Part shown: positions 26,660 through 35,953 of the stretch, piece by piece
Layout of the letters: every line of letters starts with the position of its first letter
How positions within the stretch are numbered: position 1 is the first letter of the stretch
Source: a bacterium
GTDB taxonomy: Bacteria > Verrucomicrobiota > Verrucomicrobiia > Limisphaerales > RI-55
Assembly (NCBI GenBank): GCA_016124235.1
Contig: WGOC01000009.1
Coordinates: forward strand, 62,001-126,000
Direction: 5' to 3'
DNA length: 64,000 nucleotides
Program-made: the position numbers and the translations under genes
Notes under the pieces: generated by a model
What the model was told of the DNA's origin: nothing
Database searches by the model: none
The model's input: the letters and a program-made list of their open reading frames with translations, nothing else

Positions 26660-29368
26660 ATGAAATCAAAGACAAACGCAGCCGGACCTTCGGCGATCGG
26701 CATATTCAACCGGTTTGGTTCCACGTTTCTTCTACTCGGCGTTGTTCTTGCCATTTTGTTCTTCAGAAGCCTCTTGCCGGGAATGGTTGTGTTTTCCAAT
26801 GACGGACCGCTGGGGGCAAACGTTGCAGAACAGTTTCACATGCCAACCGCCTTTACCGGTGTGTGGACGACCCTGAACTGGGTTGGCAACTACGCCGGGG
26901 CTTCTGCGCCCAACATCACCAATACCTTGTTGTGGCTGCTTGGGCCCGTTGGTTTCGCGAAATTTTATGCGCCGTTTTCCGTGCTTGTCCTGGGCTTGTG
27001 CGCGTGGCTGGCCTTCCGGCAAATGCGATTCTCACCGGTAGCCTGCGCGACCGGCGCGTTGGCAGCCGCACTCAACGGGGGATTCTTCTCCTATGCGTGT
27101 TGGGGTCTGGGCACGCTCGCACTGACAATTGCGTCCTTCTTCCTGGCACTGGCCGCGTGGGGCAGTGAACCGGAGAAACGCTCGTGGCTGCGGGTGATTC
27201 TCTCGGGCTTCGCGATCGGGCTCGGAATCATGGAAGGCTTTGATAACGGGGCCATTCTCAGTCTGTTCTTCGCCGCCTATGTCCTGGTGCGCACCTGGGT
27301 GGAAAATCCTGGCCAACCAAAGAGACTCACGGGTGGCGTCGTGCGCCTCGCAGTGCTGGCGATTATGGCCGGCGTTTTCGCGTCGCACGCACTTTACGGT
27401 TTGATCACCACCCAGATCCAGGGCGTCGCCGGCATGGCCCAAGACGAGACGACCAAACAAAAACGGTGGGTCGAGGCGACGATGTGGAGCCTGCCAAAAG
27501 CCGAAACGATGCGTTTATTTGTCGCCGGCCTGTACGGCTATCGCATGGATACGCCCGATGGGGGTGCCTATTGGGGAGCTGTTGGCCGTAACCCCGTTTG
27601 GGACGAATATCTCGCGCAAGATAATCCCGATCCGAACCAGGCACCGAGCCCCACCGGTCAAGGTCTTCGCTTTTCCGGATCGGGCTTTTATTGCGGAGTG
27701 TTCGTGTGCCTGCTCGCCCTCTGGGCCTTGTTTCGCTCCTTCGGCAATGCCGGCTCACTGTATCGTCGTGACGAGCGGTGGTTGATCAGATTCTGGGGAC
27801 TCATGGCGTTCATTTCGCTGCTCCTTTCGTGGGGTAAATACGGCTCCGTCTATGGGATTGCGTATCAGCTTCCTTACTTTTCAACCATCCGAAACCCGAT
27901 CAAGTTCTTACATCCACTTAATATCTCGATCATCATTCTCTTCGCTTATGGTCTGGAAGGCGTGCTCCGCTGCTGGGTGAATCAGAGCACCGACGGTATT
28001 GATCTGAAGAAGCGGTTTGGCAACTGGTGGCGGACCTCCCGCGGCTTCGATCGCTATTGGATCGTTGGATGTGTGATCTTTTTCGGCGCGTCGATCTTCG
28101 CCACGGTGCTCTATGGCTCCATGAAGGAGGAAATGACCAAATTCCTGCAAGTGATCGGCCCGGCGAACGCGGCGATGGCCGCGAAGATGTTCAACCACAG
28201 CCTGGTCGAAATCTTGTGGTCATTGCTTTTCTTTGCCGCTGGTTCGGTCGTTATCGCCCTGATGATGAGCGGTGCCATACGCCGTTCCACGGCTTGGAAC
28301 GCCGGTGTGATCGCCGTGCTGCTGATCACCGGTCTTGATCTCGCGCGTTCAAATCTGCCCTGGATTCAGCATTACGACTACAAGACCCGTTACGCGAGCA
28401 CACCACTCTATGACTTTTTGGCGAAGCAACCGTGGGAACACCGGGCCCAGATGCTGCCTGGCGTTTTCACCCAACAACAATTCGCGTCGTTGCAGAGCCG
28501 GGTAAAGCCCCAGCAACTTCAGCAATTGCTGCAAATGTATTACGCCGTGAATCAGGCCTACGGCGTGGAGTGGCTTCAACACGAGTTTCAGTATTACAAC
28601 ATCCAGTCGCTGGACATCGTGCAGGAACCGCGTCCCACCATCGAAAACCAAACCTACCGGGCGCATTTTCCGCAAGGGGATCCAAAAGCCCAGTTGCGTC
28701 TCGCCCGGCTGACCAACAGCCGGTATTTTCTGGGGCTGGGCAACCCGGTACTCAAGCCCTTGAACGACCTTGCCGCTTCCGAAGGCGGTCAATTTCGTGA
28801 AGTGATGTCCGTCTGGCCATCTACCAACCAGTATCCAAGACCCACCCAGAACACCAACCTGCCGTTTGCGTTGATCGAGTACACGGGCGCCCTTCCGCGC
28901 GTCGGCCTATACGCGAACTGGCAGGTGGAAAACGATTCGTCGAACGTCCTCCAACGTCTGACCAGTAGTGATTTTGATCCGGGAAAACAGGTGCTCGTCG
29001 AAGGCGATTGCCCGGCTCCCGCAAACCCGGACGCCGCCGACGCCGGCACCGTCGAAATCACGAATTACCATCCGAAGCTGGTGGAAATGAAGGCGAACGT
29101 AAAGGTGCCAGCCGTCCTGCTCTTCAACGACAAACACGATCCCAACTGGCACGTCTGGGTGGATGGCCAACCGGCGACGATGCTCAAGGCCAACTACCTG
29201 ATGCGCGGACTGCATCTCCCGCCGGGCGAACACCAGATTACCTGGCGCTTCCAACCGCCAACCACGGGATTGTACATTAGCGTTGCCGCGATCTTCGCCG
29301 GCTTCTTGATGATTGGCGTCGTCGTCGCACAGTCAAAAAAAGATAAGGAAAAGGCGCAGAAGAAATAA
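26660..29368 (+). CDS. YfhO-like multi-spanning membrane protein
   Basis: About 902 residues from ATG 26660; a TTG at 26630 adds ten residues, and neither start has a clear ribosome-binding site. At least ten membrane helices fill the first 600 residues. A soluble domain then contains the YfhO-type ending FNDKHDPNWHVWVDG and LRGLHLPPGEH-like segment (YLMRGLHLPPGEHQITWRF), and there is a final helix. YfhO proteins are thought to be GT-C-type glycosyl transferases acting on envelope polymers or lipids. The context with GT and methyltransferase genes agrees. Confidence 0.8.
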   Translation: MKSKTNAAGPSAIGIFNRFGSTFLLLGVVLAILFFRSLLPGMVVFSNDGPLGANVAEQFHMPTAFTGVWTTLNWVGNYAGASAPNITNTLLWLLGPVGFAKFYAPFSVLVLGLCAWLAFRQMRFSPVACATGALAAALNGGFFSYACWGLGTLALTIASFFLALAAWGSEPEKRSWLRVILSGFAIGLGIMEGFDNGAILSLFFAAYVLVRTWVENPGQPKRLTGGVVRLAVLAIMAGVFASHALYGLITTQIQGVAGMAQDETTKQKRWVEATMWSLPKAETMRLFVAGLYGYRMDTPDGGAYWGAVGRNPVWDEYLAQDNPDPNQAPSPTGQGLRFSGSGFYCGVFVCLLALWALFRSFGNAGSLYRRDERWLIRFWGLMAFISLLLSWGKYGSVYGIAYQLPYFSTIRNPIKFLHPLNISIIILFAYGLEGVLRCWVNQSTDGIDLKKRFGNWWRTSRGFDRYWIVGCVIFFGASIFATVLYGSMKEEMTKFLQVIGPANAAMAAKMFNHSLVEILWSLLFFAAGSVVIALMMSGAIRRSTAWNAGVIAVLLITGLDLARSNLPWIQHYDYKTRYASTPLYDFLAKQPWEHRAQMLPGVFTQQQFASLQSRVKPQQLQQLLQMYYAVNQAYGVEWLQHEFQYYNIQSLDIVQEPRPTIENQTYRAHFPQGDPKAQLRLARLTNSRYFLGLGNPVLKPLNDLAASEGGQFREVMSVWPSTNQYPRPTQNTNLPFALIEYTGALPRVGLYANWQVENDSSNVLQRLTSSDFDPGKQVLVEGDCPAPANPDAADAGTVEITNYHPKLVEMKANVKVPAVLLFNDKHDPNWHVWVDGQPATMLKANYLMRGLHLPPGEHQITWRFQPPTTGLYISVAAIFAGFLMIGVVVAQSKKDKEKAQKK

Positions 29369-29408
29369 CCCGGACACGAGTTCTTCATGTGCGTCGACCA
29401 CTCAATGA

Positions 29409-29575
29409 ACAGGAAGAAACAGAGCAAGCAGAGATCACAAACCAATGCGATGCCGCATCGTAGAACTGTTCTTCGGGATTCGTCGCGCACTGCACCGAAC
29501 GTTTTCCGGCCCCCAACCGGCCTGACTTTTTTTCGGATTCCCGGCTCCGTTCCCTCCGTTTGCTCCTGTTGATTC
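29409..29575. repeat. Imperfect purine/pyrimidine inverted repeat in intergenic gap
   Basis: The 237-bp gap between 29368 and 29606 holds no gene that I can see. AACAGGAAGAAACAGAGCAA near 29408 is an imperfect complement of the stretch at 29545-29571 (CCGTTCCCTCCGTTTGCTCC). This resembles the purine-rich imperfect palindromes seen elsewhere in the window. Confidence 0.4.
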
Positions 29576-29605
29576 ATTCGTTCCCTGCTGAGTAAGTTCA
29601 CGCAC

Positions 29606-30370
29606 ATGGGCCACCAGGAATCATACTACCGGCATAACGAAGCCTACGCCGAGTTCCTCGCAAACTGGGATGCGGCGTTCTACGCCAAATACACCGACAC
29701 GTTGATGACCGGTCGCCCAGGCGATCGTATTCTCGACGTCGGCTGCGGTGCGGGTCAGGTGGTTGGCAAGTTGACCGAGGCCGGTTACGAAGCCTACGGC
29801 GTCGATGTCTCCGAACCCAACATCGAACGGGCCCGCAAGTTTTCGGATCGCTGCCAGTTTTACGACGGGCGTCACCTGCCCTTTGCAGACGAGCATTTTG
29901 CCGCCGTCGGTGCGTTAAACGTGCTTGAACACGTTGAAGAGCCCGAAGCATTCATCACGGAACTCGTTCGCGTGACCGCGCCCGGTGGAAAGCTGGTTCT
30001 TTCGAGCCCGAATTTTTTTCGCGTGCTCGGCTTTCGCGATTATCACCCGAAGATGCGCGGCATCGGTAAAAAGATCGCGAACTGGAAACGCCTTCGTGAA
30101 AAGCGCCGGCAAATGCAAACCGATCCCACCCGAGTACGCTTTGATCGGATGACGCCCATCATCAAGGAGCCGTTTACCCCGGACGACGATGCCATCGTCG
30201 CAACGAACGCGGTTGAGATGAAATTCTTCCTCGAACGGAACGGCTGCACGGTTGAGCGCGTTGAATGCACCGATCGCTACGTTCAGTTTCCAATTGGCCA
30301 ATTGCTGAACCTCACGCCATTGCGCTACCTGATGTTCAACGCATTCGTCGTCGCGACGAAAGCGAAGTGA
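29606..30370 (+). CDS. Class I SAM-dependent methyltransferase (Methyltransf_11/25 type)
   Basis: 254 residues. Motif I is ILDVGCGAGQVVGKLTEAGY, then YGVDVSEPNIERA; the later NVLEHVEEPEAFITELVRV and PGGKLVLSSPNFFRV are the standard motifs II and III. It resembles UbiG/sugar methyltransferases of glycan clusters. It closes the plus-strand glycan cluster and converges with the DUF4912 gene. Confidence 0.88.
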   Translation: MGHQESYYRHNEAYAEFLANWDAAFYAKYTDTLMTGRPGDRILDVGCGAGQVVGKLTEAGYEAYGVDVSEPNIERARKFSDRCQFYDGRHLPFADEHFAAVGALNVLEHVEEPEAFITELVRVTAPGGKLVLSSPNFFRVLGFRDYHPKMRGIGKKIANWKRLREKRRQMQTDPTRVRFDRMTPIIKEPFTPDDDAIVATNAVEMKFFLERNGCTVERVECTDRYVQFPIGQLLNLTPLRYLMFNAFVVATKAK

Positions 30371-30373
30371 AGA

Positions 30374-30455
30374 ACCAAGGACAAAATTCAAACGTCCAGG
30401 GAATGTCCAGTGCACAAAAACTGAATTGGCTCTTGTTACGTTCTTTGTCCTTGGT
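30374..30455. repeat. 12-bp perfect inverted repeat between convergent genes
   Basis: ACCAAGGACAAA (30374-30385) and TTTGTCCTTGGT (30444-30455) are perfect complements separated by 58 bp. They occupy most of the 105-bp gap between the methyltransferase and DUF4912 stops. It could serve as a bidirectional terminator or be a dispersed palindromic repeat. Confidence 0.6.
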
Positions 30456-30475
30456 CCGTTGACCTTTATCCTTCT

Positions 30476-32614
30476 TCAAGCCGTGTGTTCCGGCGCCGGA
30501 GTCTGTAATCGAGGGTCCTGTGGATGGGCGCCCACGTCGCCGTGATATTCGGTCCCGCGACCGAAGTGCAGTGACGCATGGCGCGCCTCAAATCCATCGG
30601 CCGATTCGGCCGTGATGGGCAACTGATATTCCCCGTCCGGCAGGGCAAATCGATAGCTGAAGGTCCCGTCGCGGCGCAGCCGGATCACGCGACCACCAAT
30701 CGAGACTCGCGCGGTCGGTTCGGTCGCGCCGTAAACCACCAACTCGGCGTTCACGTTGAACCAGAACGATCGCTCCAGCTCTCGCGGCGCCGCTCCGTGC
30801 GGACTGGAGATTGCGCCACCGGCAGGCCCGGGAACTGGAGCCGGTGCCGGACCGCCGATCGCTTGCGCCGCCACGGAGGCGAGATCCCGCCGGCGTTGAA
30901 GTTCCAGCGATTCCGCCAAAGCAATTGATGATGCGTTCGAGCCAGCCCACACTTCGCGGACGGCATCCATTGAAATGACTTTTGCCAGTGCCTGCTGCTG
31001 CGCGGGTGTCCATTTCGCGAATTCCGCCGAGGGCGGCAGTTCGATTTTTTCCGAACCACTCGTTCCGCCGCTGTCAAAAACCTGATTGATTGCCCGCGAC
31101 AGTTGAGGTTCTTCCGCTATGTATTCGCGCAGCATTTCGATCAGTTTTGCGACGGCCTCAGGTTCAATTGAAGCTTCGCCCGTTATGAGCGCCGGCTGGG
31201 GTTCAGGCATCGACGGCGTTGGCGAAAGGGCTTCTGACAAAGCTTTGGGCGCGACCTCATTGGGAACGGATATCGACGCCGGCGCGGAAACGGCAGCCGA
31301 CGGTTGCGTAAAAAACTCCGCCGCCACTTCCTCGCTCAGGCTGTCCGGCGGAGTTCCCACGGGACCGGACCGGTTGACCTCGTGCCAGTCGCCCGTCTTG
31401 TCGCGAAATCCCAATACAGCGAAGTAACGACCGCCACCTTTGCCCACGTGCGCAAACCAGCTGCGTGATTCCGGATGGACATGAATTTCAGTGATGGGTT
31501 CGCCGGGGGAATCGGCATCGTAGATTCGCAGAATCAAATGCCCGTCGCGCGACAGTTGGTTGTATTCGAGCTGTTGTTCGTTATCGAGATCCCAATGCGC
31601 GTAGACCCACTGAGGATCCCGTGGAACCAACCATACTTTGCGAGTGCCGTACGATTCCGGCAGCACGAGATCATCAGCCGTCGCTTCGCCGGGTGTGGCC
31701 GGTAATCCGAGCGAGTATCGGGAACCCGGACCACCCGGTTGGGCGCCGGCCGAGTAATCACCTTCGAGCAGCAACGCCGGAATATTCAGCGTCAGCTTCT
31801 TTTTCGGCGCCGCCATCGCGGGCAACTCAACCAACGCTTTCGCGGTTGCGCCGCCGGATTTCTTAACCGCGGTTGCCTTTTTCTTTGGCACAAGAGATTT
31901 CGCGACGACCTTTTTCGCAACCGGCTTTGCGGCACGCGATTTCGCTTTGCGATTCGTCTCTTTCGAACTAGTGGACGTCGCCGGCTTCTGGCTCGCAGCC
32001 TTCGCGCCGACGGCTGAAGGCGTCGGAGCCAGAACCGGAGTCGAGGTTGCCGGTGCGGGTGATTTTGTTTTTGCCGGGACCGGCTTCTTGGAAAGTTTTT
32101 CAGCTTTGGGATTCGGGGCCTTCGCCGCCTCGGCCTGCGGCTTCACACTGGCTTTCTTGGAAACGGGAATGACCGGCGGCGTTGGATTCGCCTTTTTGGT
32201 TTGAGCGACCGCAACTTTTACGTTCGCTTCCGTTTTCTTGCGGGCAGCCGCAGCGGCCAGTGGTTTTGCCGCGGGCTTAACCGCGGGTTGCTTTACGCGC
32301 TGCACCGGAACCTTTTGCTTCGCCACTTGTTTTGCTGACACGATTTTTTCAACCTTCGTCTTGCCGGCCTCGCTGAGCGCTTTGGAATTCGCCTTGGCAA
32401 CCGGTTTTTTGGTCGACGATTTGATCGCGGAGATTCTCGCCGTTTGCTTCACGGGTTTCTTTTTTGACACGACTTCTTTGCGAGCGGGCACGGTTGAAGA
32501 TTTCTTATTCTGGCCGGCGGACTTGGAAGACTTCTGCGGCGGGACGTTCGACTTCGCGGTGGATTTCTTGGCGGGCTTCGCGAGACGGGATTTCTTTTTG
32601 GCCGGTGATTTCAT
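30476..32614 (-). CDS. DUF4912 protein with long histone-like basic N-terminal tail
   Basis: 712 residues from ATG 32614 (MKSPAKKKSRLAKPAKK); an in-frame start at 32698 would place unrelated arginine-rich sequence in front. Residues 1-290 are almost only K, A, P, S, V and T with many KK, KPA and AKK repeats, like histone H1 tails. A DUF4912 domain follows (YGTRKVWLVPRDPQWVYAHW, about 320-420), then a helical part and a second unit near the C-terminus (ELVVYGATEPTARVSIGGRV). Its function is unknown; the tail suggests binding to DNA, RNA or another polyanion. There is no signal peptide. Confidence 0.85.
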   Translation of the reverse strand: MKSPAKKKSRLAKPAKKSTAKSNVPPQKSSKSAGQNKKSSTVPARKEVVSKKKPVKQTARISAIKSSTKKPVAKANSKALSEAGKTKVEKIVSAKQVAKQKVPVQRVKQPAVKPAAKPLAAAAARKKTEANVKVAVAQTKKANPTPPVIPVSKKASVKPQAEAAKAPNPKAEKLSKKPVPAKTKSPAPATSTPVLAPTPSAVGAKAASQKPATSTSSKETNRKAKSRAAKPVAKKVVAKSLVPKKKATAVKKSGGATAKALVELPAMAAPKKKLTLNIPALLLEGDYSAGAQPGGPGSRYSLGLPATPGEATADDLVLPESYGTRKVWLVPRDPQWVYAHWDLDNEQQLEYNQLSRDGHLILRIYDADSPGEPITEIHVHPESRSWFAHVGKGGGRYFAVLGFRDKTGDWHEVNRSGPVGTPPDSLSEEVAAEFFTQPSAAVSAPASISVPNEVAPKALSEALSPTPSMPEPQPALITGEASIEPEAVAKLIEMLREYIAEEPQLSRAINQVFDSGGTSGSEKIELPPSAEFAKWTPAQQQALAKVISMDAVREVWAGSNASSIALAESLELQRRRDLASVAAQAIGGPAPAPVPGPAGGAISSPHGAAPRELERSFWFNVNAELVVYGATEPTARVSIGGRVIRLRRDGTFSYRFALPDGEYQLPITAESADGFEARHASLHFGRGTEYHGDVGAHPQDPRLQTPAPEHTA

Positions 32615-32744
32615 GAGGCAACAAATCGTTCGGATGCGACGCGGTGTGGTCCGGAACCACCCTGTCGCGAGCCTAGGCCGCTGTCTCCCGGCCAGCAACG
32701 GTTTTTGTCAGACGCCATTCATGAACCAATACACGGCGTTAATC

Positions 32745-34394
32745 TCAGCGATTAGCTGCGATGGCGGGGCTGCGCTCCAGCTCATCCCAAAGCGCCGCCA
32801 GCGCCGGCAGCTCGTTTTCTTTCGGTAGCCGATCGGCGTAAAGCAGGCCCGCGTAAATGCGCGCCAAGTGACGGAGGCTTCGCCGCAGGCCCGGATGAAT
32901 CGCCATCAGTGATTCGGCAAATTCAGTGGACGTCGTGTCGGCGCTGCGCGCGCAGCCGTGCTCAGTCGACCAAACTTCCAAAGCCTTGAATGTACGGCAA
33001 ACCGCCGTCGCCGGATCAACGTTCTCGCCTGAGCGGAATGGATTCGCCAAATCAACGAAACGAACCGGTGGCGATGGTTCCAGAACCGGGCCGCGGCGCG
33101 TGCCTGGTCGTTTTGGCATTTTCACATTGGGGCGAAACAACGCGCGCAGGGATTCGATCAGTTGGCCGATCGCCAACCAAATCTGTCGCCAGTTGCGAAT
33201 GATCATGTAAAGCAACACACAGCCGAAGATCGCCCAAACGACCCAACGCAACCACGACGGCGCCTGGGGCAAGGAAACCGACGGCGATTTGGAATCGGCC
33301 GATTGCCCATCTTCCGGTCGCGTCGCGTTCTCGGCTTTTCCGCCGTTCAGTTTTCGTTTGCTGGCATCGTCATTTTGGTTGCCTTCTATTTCGTTCGAGG
33401 AACTTTGTTTTTCGGTCCCACCTGATTTTGCGCGCTCCGATTCACGATCCGATGACGCGTCGTTTTCCACGTTCTTTTCCTCGAGTTTTCGCCCATTGAG
33501 AACCGCAGCCGATTCAGAAGAAGCAACCAAGGCCAGCGGCCGCGGCACGACGAAGCTCAACATAAGCGCCCCCACGATGATCATCGTTCCGACGCCAATC
33601 CATGTTCCGGCGATGCGAACGGGCATTTTGAGTCGGCGCTGACGAAGGTATCGTCGAAGACCGAGAAAGCTCGTGAGCAGCAACAAGCTCATTGCCGCGA
33701 GCAAAAAGATCGCAACGGTCGTCAATCCCGTTCGTTCCGGATGAACGCGTACCAGCCACATCTGGCCGAAGCCGAACATGGGCAACGCGGCCAACAAAAA
33801 ATAAATGATCCAAAGACCATGCGCGTGCGGTTGGCCGGCGCGGCTGGATTCATTGATAAAAAGACGCCGCCACCACGCGTACTTTTTCTTTTGTTTGTTC
33901 GATCCGGTTTCGATGGTTTGAACGCCGACGTCGACCGGGGGCTCTTCGCCGGTAGTCTCATCGATACCGACGATTTCAAGAAGTCCCTCGCCCGACGCGT
34001 CTTCCTTGTCGTCGATCAACGTGCAATCCCACACCAGCTTGTTTGTGCACCACCAGATCAGCCCGAGCAACAGCCAGCCGGCCAGCGGCATGGGCACAAA
34101 TTGGTTGATCATCAATGCGACCGCACCGCCGAGCGCTAGCGCGTACAGGCCCGCGTAGGCGGTCGTCTTCTCGATCGCGATCCGCGAAATGCCGACCATG
34201 CCGAGCACGAACCAGAAGAGTGTCCAACGCAACCGCATCTCATGTTCCCCGCGATAGACCAGGTCCTGCGCAAACCAGACCAGCGCCTCGACCATCACCA
34301 TGATCAGCAACGGCGCCAAACCTTCCGCGATGTAATCCGCCGCGGTCGGCAGCTCATCGAGTTTGGTGAATTGTTTGGTCTGTCGTCGCTTCAT
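32745..34394 (-). CDS. DUF4129-domain membrane protein
   Basis: 549 residues with several N-terminal membrane helices and a further pair near 205-280. A charged, disordered segment (about 305-370) is followed by a helix (WVVWAIFGCVLLYMIIRNW) and the cytoplasmic C-terminal DUF4129 domain (AVCRTFKALEVWSTEHGCAR to WDELERS). DUF4129 proteins usually sit with MoxR and DUF58 genes, as here, and are sometimes linked to transglutaminase-like proteins; none is present in this window. Confidence 0.8.
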   Translation of the reverse strand: MKRRQTKQFTKLDELPTAADYIAEGLAPLLIMVMVEALVWFAQDLVYRGEHEMRLRWTLFWFVLGMVGISRIAIEKTTAYAGLYALALGGAVALMINQFVPMPLAGWLLLGLIWWCTNKLVWDCTLIDDKEDASGEGLLEIVGIDETTGEEPPVDVGVQTIETGSNKQKKKYAWWRRLFINESSRAGQPHAHGLWIIYFLLAALPMFGFGQMWLVRVHPERTGLTTVAIFLLAAMSLLLLTSFLGLRRYLRQRRLKMPVRIAGTWIGVGTMIIVGALMLSFVVPRPLALVASSESAAVLNGRKLEEKNVENDASSDRESERAKSGGTEKQSSSNEIEGNQNDDASKRKLNGGKAENATRPEDGQSADSKSPSVSLPQAPSWLRWVVWAIFGCVLLYMIIRNWRQIWLAIGQLIESLRALFRPNVKMPKRPGTRRGPVLEPSPPVRFVDLANPFRSGENVDPATAVCRTFKALEVWSTEHGCARSADTTSTEFAESLMAIHPGLRRSLRHLARIYAGLLYADRLPKENELPALAALWDELERSPAIAANR

Positions 34395-34404
34395 TCGATT
34401 CCAT

Positions 34405-34540
34405 CAATCGTCGTCGTTCTCGTGCTCGGTCTCGTAATCTTAATCTTAATTTTAATTCTGAATTTTCATCTTACTCTTGAGCAAATGTCCCGCGTGTGAT
34501 CGCTCATGCGAGAACGATGACGAGGACGAGATCGAGTGCG
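34405..34540. repeat. Imperfect inverted repeat of CTCGT/ACGAG units
   Basis: The left arm (34409-34436, TCGTCGTCGTTCTCGTGCTC followed by GGTCTCG) and the right arm (34510-34537, GAGAACGATGACGAGGACGA followed by GATCGAG) are approximate complements around an AT-rich centre (TAATCTTAATTTTAATTCTG). It fills the gap between the DUF58 and DUF4129 genes. A similar pair occurs at 48393-48472. Confidence 0.55.
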
Positions 34541-34546
34541 ATTTCA

Positions 34547-35872
34547 TCAAACTGCCATCACCGTTTCCGCCTGCAATTCAGCCAGCGCTTCCCGGCTGTT
34601 AATCGGCCGGATTTCAATGCCTTCCGTAATCAGCCGGCCGGCCCACTCCGGCGGCACGGCCCATTCTCGTAACTCGTGCACATCGCGCGTCACAACAACC
34701 GCCGTCACGGCATATCCGGTGCGGCGCAATTCGCCTAACGCCCGCGCGGTGTCCACTGAAACGTCCGTCAAAATCGCCACAACGCTCGTGTCGCGCGGAA
34801 TGCGGCTGGCCGTTTCGTGAATCATCTGGTCAAACCGGAAGCCGTCGGTTTGTTCGAGCCGCGCCAATGTCCGGTGCAGGCGTTCGACCTGCTCCGGTCC
34901 GCGTTGGGGCGCGATCACGATGGGTTCGAGCCGCTCATTGGGCGGGCGTTCGCTGAATCGTTGGAGCGCGTCCTTCCGCGTCGTCCACGCCGCGCGCCAG
35001 CCTTCCGTTCGAATGCGTTCGGCGGCGTCTCGCCCGTTCGTGATCAGGCCGACCTGCTGGCCCAGTTCGTAAACCGCCGTGGCCAGCGAAGCGGCGGTAG
35101 TAATCGCGAGATCCTCGACCCAAAACGCCTCGGAACTCGTGAAACTTTGCCGGTGAAAATCGAGGAGTAAAGTCGCGCCCGCGACACAGGATGGTTCAAA
35201 CACTTTGCTGTGCAAGGAACCGGTTCGGGCATAAGCCCGCCAGTGAATGCGGTTCAACGGATCGCCCGGTTGATAGGGTCGCACGCCCGCGATGCGCGTG
35301 GGATCTTCGAACAAACGATGCGTGATCCGAATTTCGCCCAGCGGCCGACGCGAGGCGATGTCGTAGCTTCTGAGCGGCACGACTTCCGGATAAACGAGCA
35401 CATGCACGGGCGCCGACAAAACGCGGTAACGGCGATGCAGACCGAAGAGGTCGCCACTCTCGATCAGCAACGGACCAAACTGGTGATAGCCGCGTGCCAG
35501 AAATTCCACCGTGTACCGAATCGTGCGGCGTTCTTGCGCCTTCAAGCGCGCGATGTAGGTCGTTCGACCAGTCAGCTTCATGCGCAACGGCGGTTTCAAC
35601 GCATCAAGCGGAAACGCTTCCTCAATGATCAGCCACGGCACCGCGAACCGACCGTGATTGATCAACTCGATCACGATCGTTGCCTTGTCGCCGACGCGGG
35701 CAATGGTCGTTGAGCAGGTTCGTGTGGCGGCGATCTTCGTGGTCCATTCGCGCGTCATGAACCGGCTGATCAACAAAACGGCGAGCAGCACGTACATCGC
35801 GTACACGAGCAACTCCAGGTGCAGGGCCAAACCCACCCCCAGCATCAACAACGCGATGACGAACCATTTCAT
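34547..35872 (-). CDS. DUF58-domain protein
   Basis: 441 residues. Two N-terminal membrane helices are followed by a beta-rich domain and the DUF58 signature RPYQPGDPLNRIHWRAYAR, then a von Willebrand A-like fold (TLLLDFHRQSF, VVAILTDVSVDTARAL). In MoxR loci, DUF58 proteins are thought to be clients or partners of the MoxR AAA ATPase at the membrane. Confidence 0.9.
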   Translation of the reverse strand: MKWFVIALLMLGVGLALHLELLVYAMYVLLAVLLISRFMTREWTTKIAATRTCSTTIARVGDKATIVIELINHGRFAVPWLIIEEAFPLDALKPPLRMKLTGRTTYIARLKAQERRTIRYTVEFLARGYHQFGPLLIESGDLFGLHRRYRVLSAPVHVLVYPEVVPLRSYDIASRRPLGEIRITHRLFEDPTRIAGVRPYQPGDPLNRIHWRAYARTGSLHSKVFEPSCVAGATLLLDFHRQSFTSSEAFWVEDLAITTAASLATAVYELGQQVGLITNGRDAAERIRTEGWRAAWTTRKDALQRFSERPPNERLEPIVIAPQRGPEQVERLHRTLARLEQTDGFRFDQMIHETASRIPRDTSVVAILTDVSVDTARALGELRRTGYAVTAVVVTRDVHELREWAVPPEWAGRLITEGIEIRPINSREALAELQAETVMAV

Positions 35873-35891
35873 TTTGCGCCTAAGAATTTTC

Positions 35892-35950
35892 GGCGGCCCC
35901 GCAGGTCCGCCCTACCATTATTTGGTAGAGCGACGCTGCCGCGTCGCCCC
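35892..35950. repeat. Paired inverted palindromic repeats (BIME-like)
   Basis: Two related GC-rich units lie head to head around ATTATTT. Read outward, one is GGTAGGGCGGACCTGCGGGG plus CCGCC (minus strand, 35916-35892) and the other GGTAGAGCGACGCTGCCGCG plus TCGCCCC (35924-35950). Both follow a GGTAGRGCG...CTGC...CGCC pattern. They fill the gap between the MoxR and DUF58 genes. Confidence 0.65.
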
Positions 35951-35953
35951 AAC

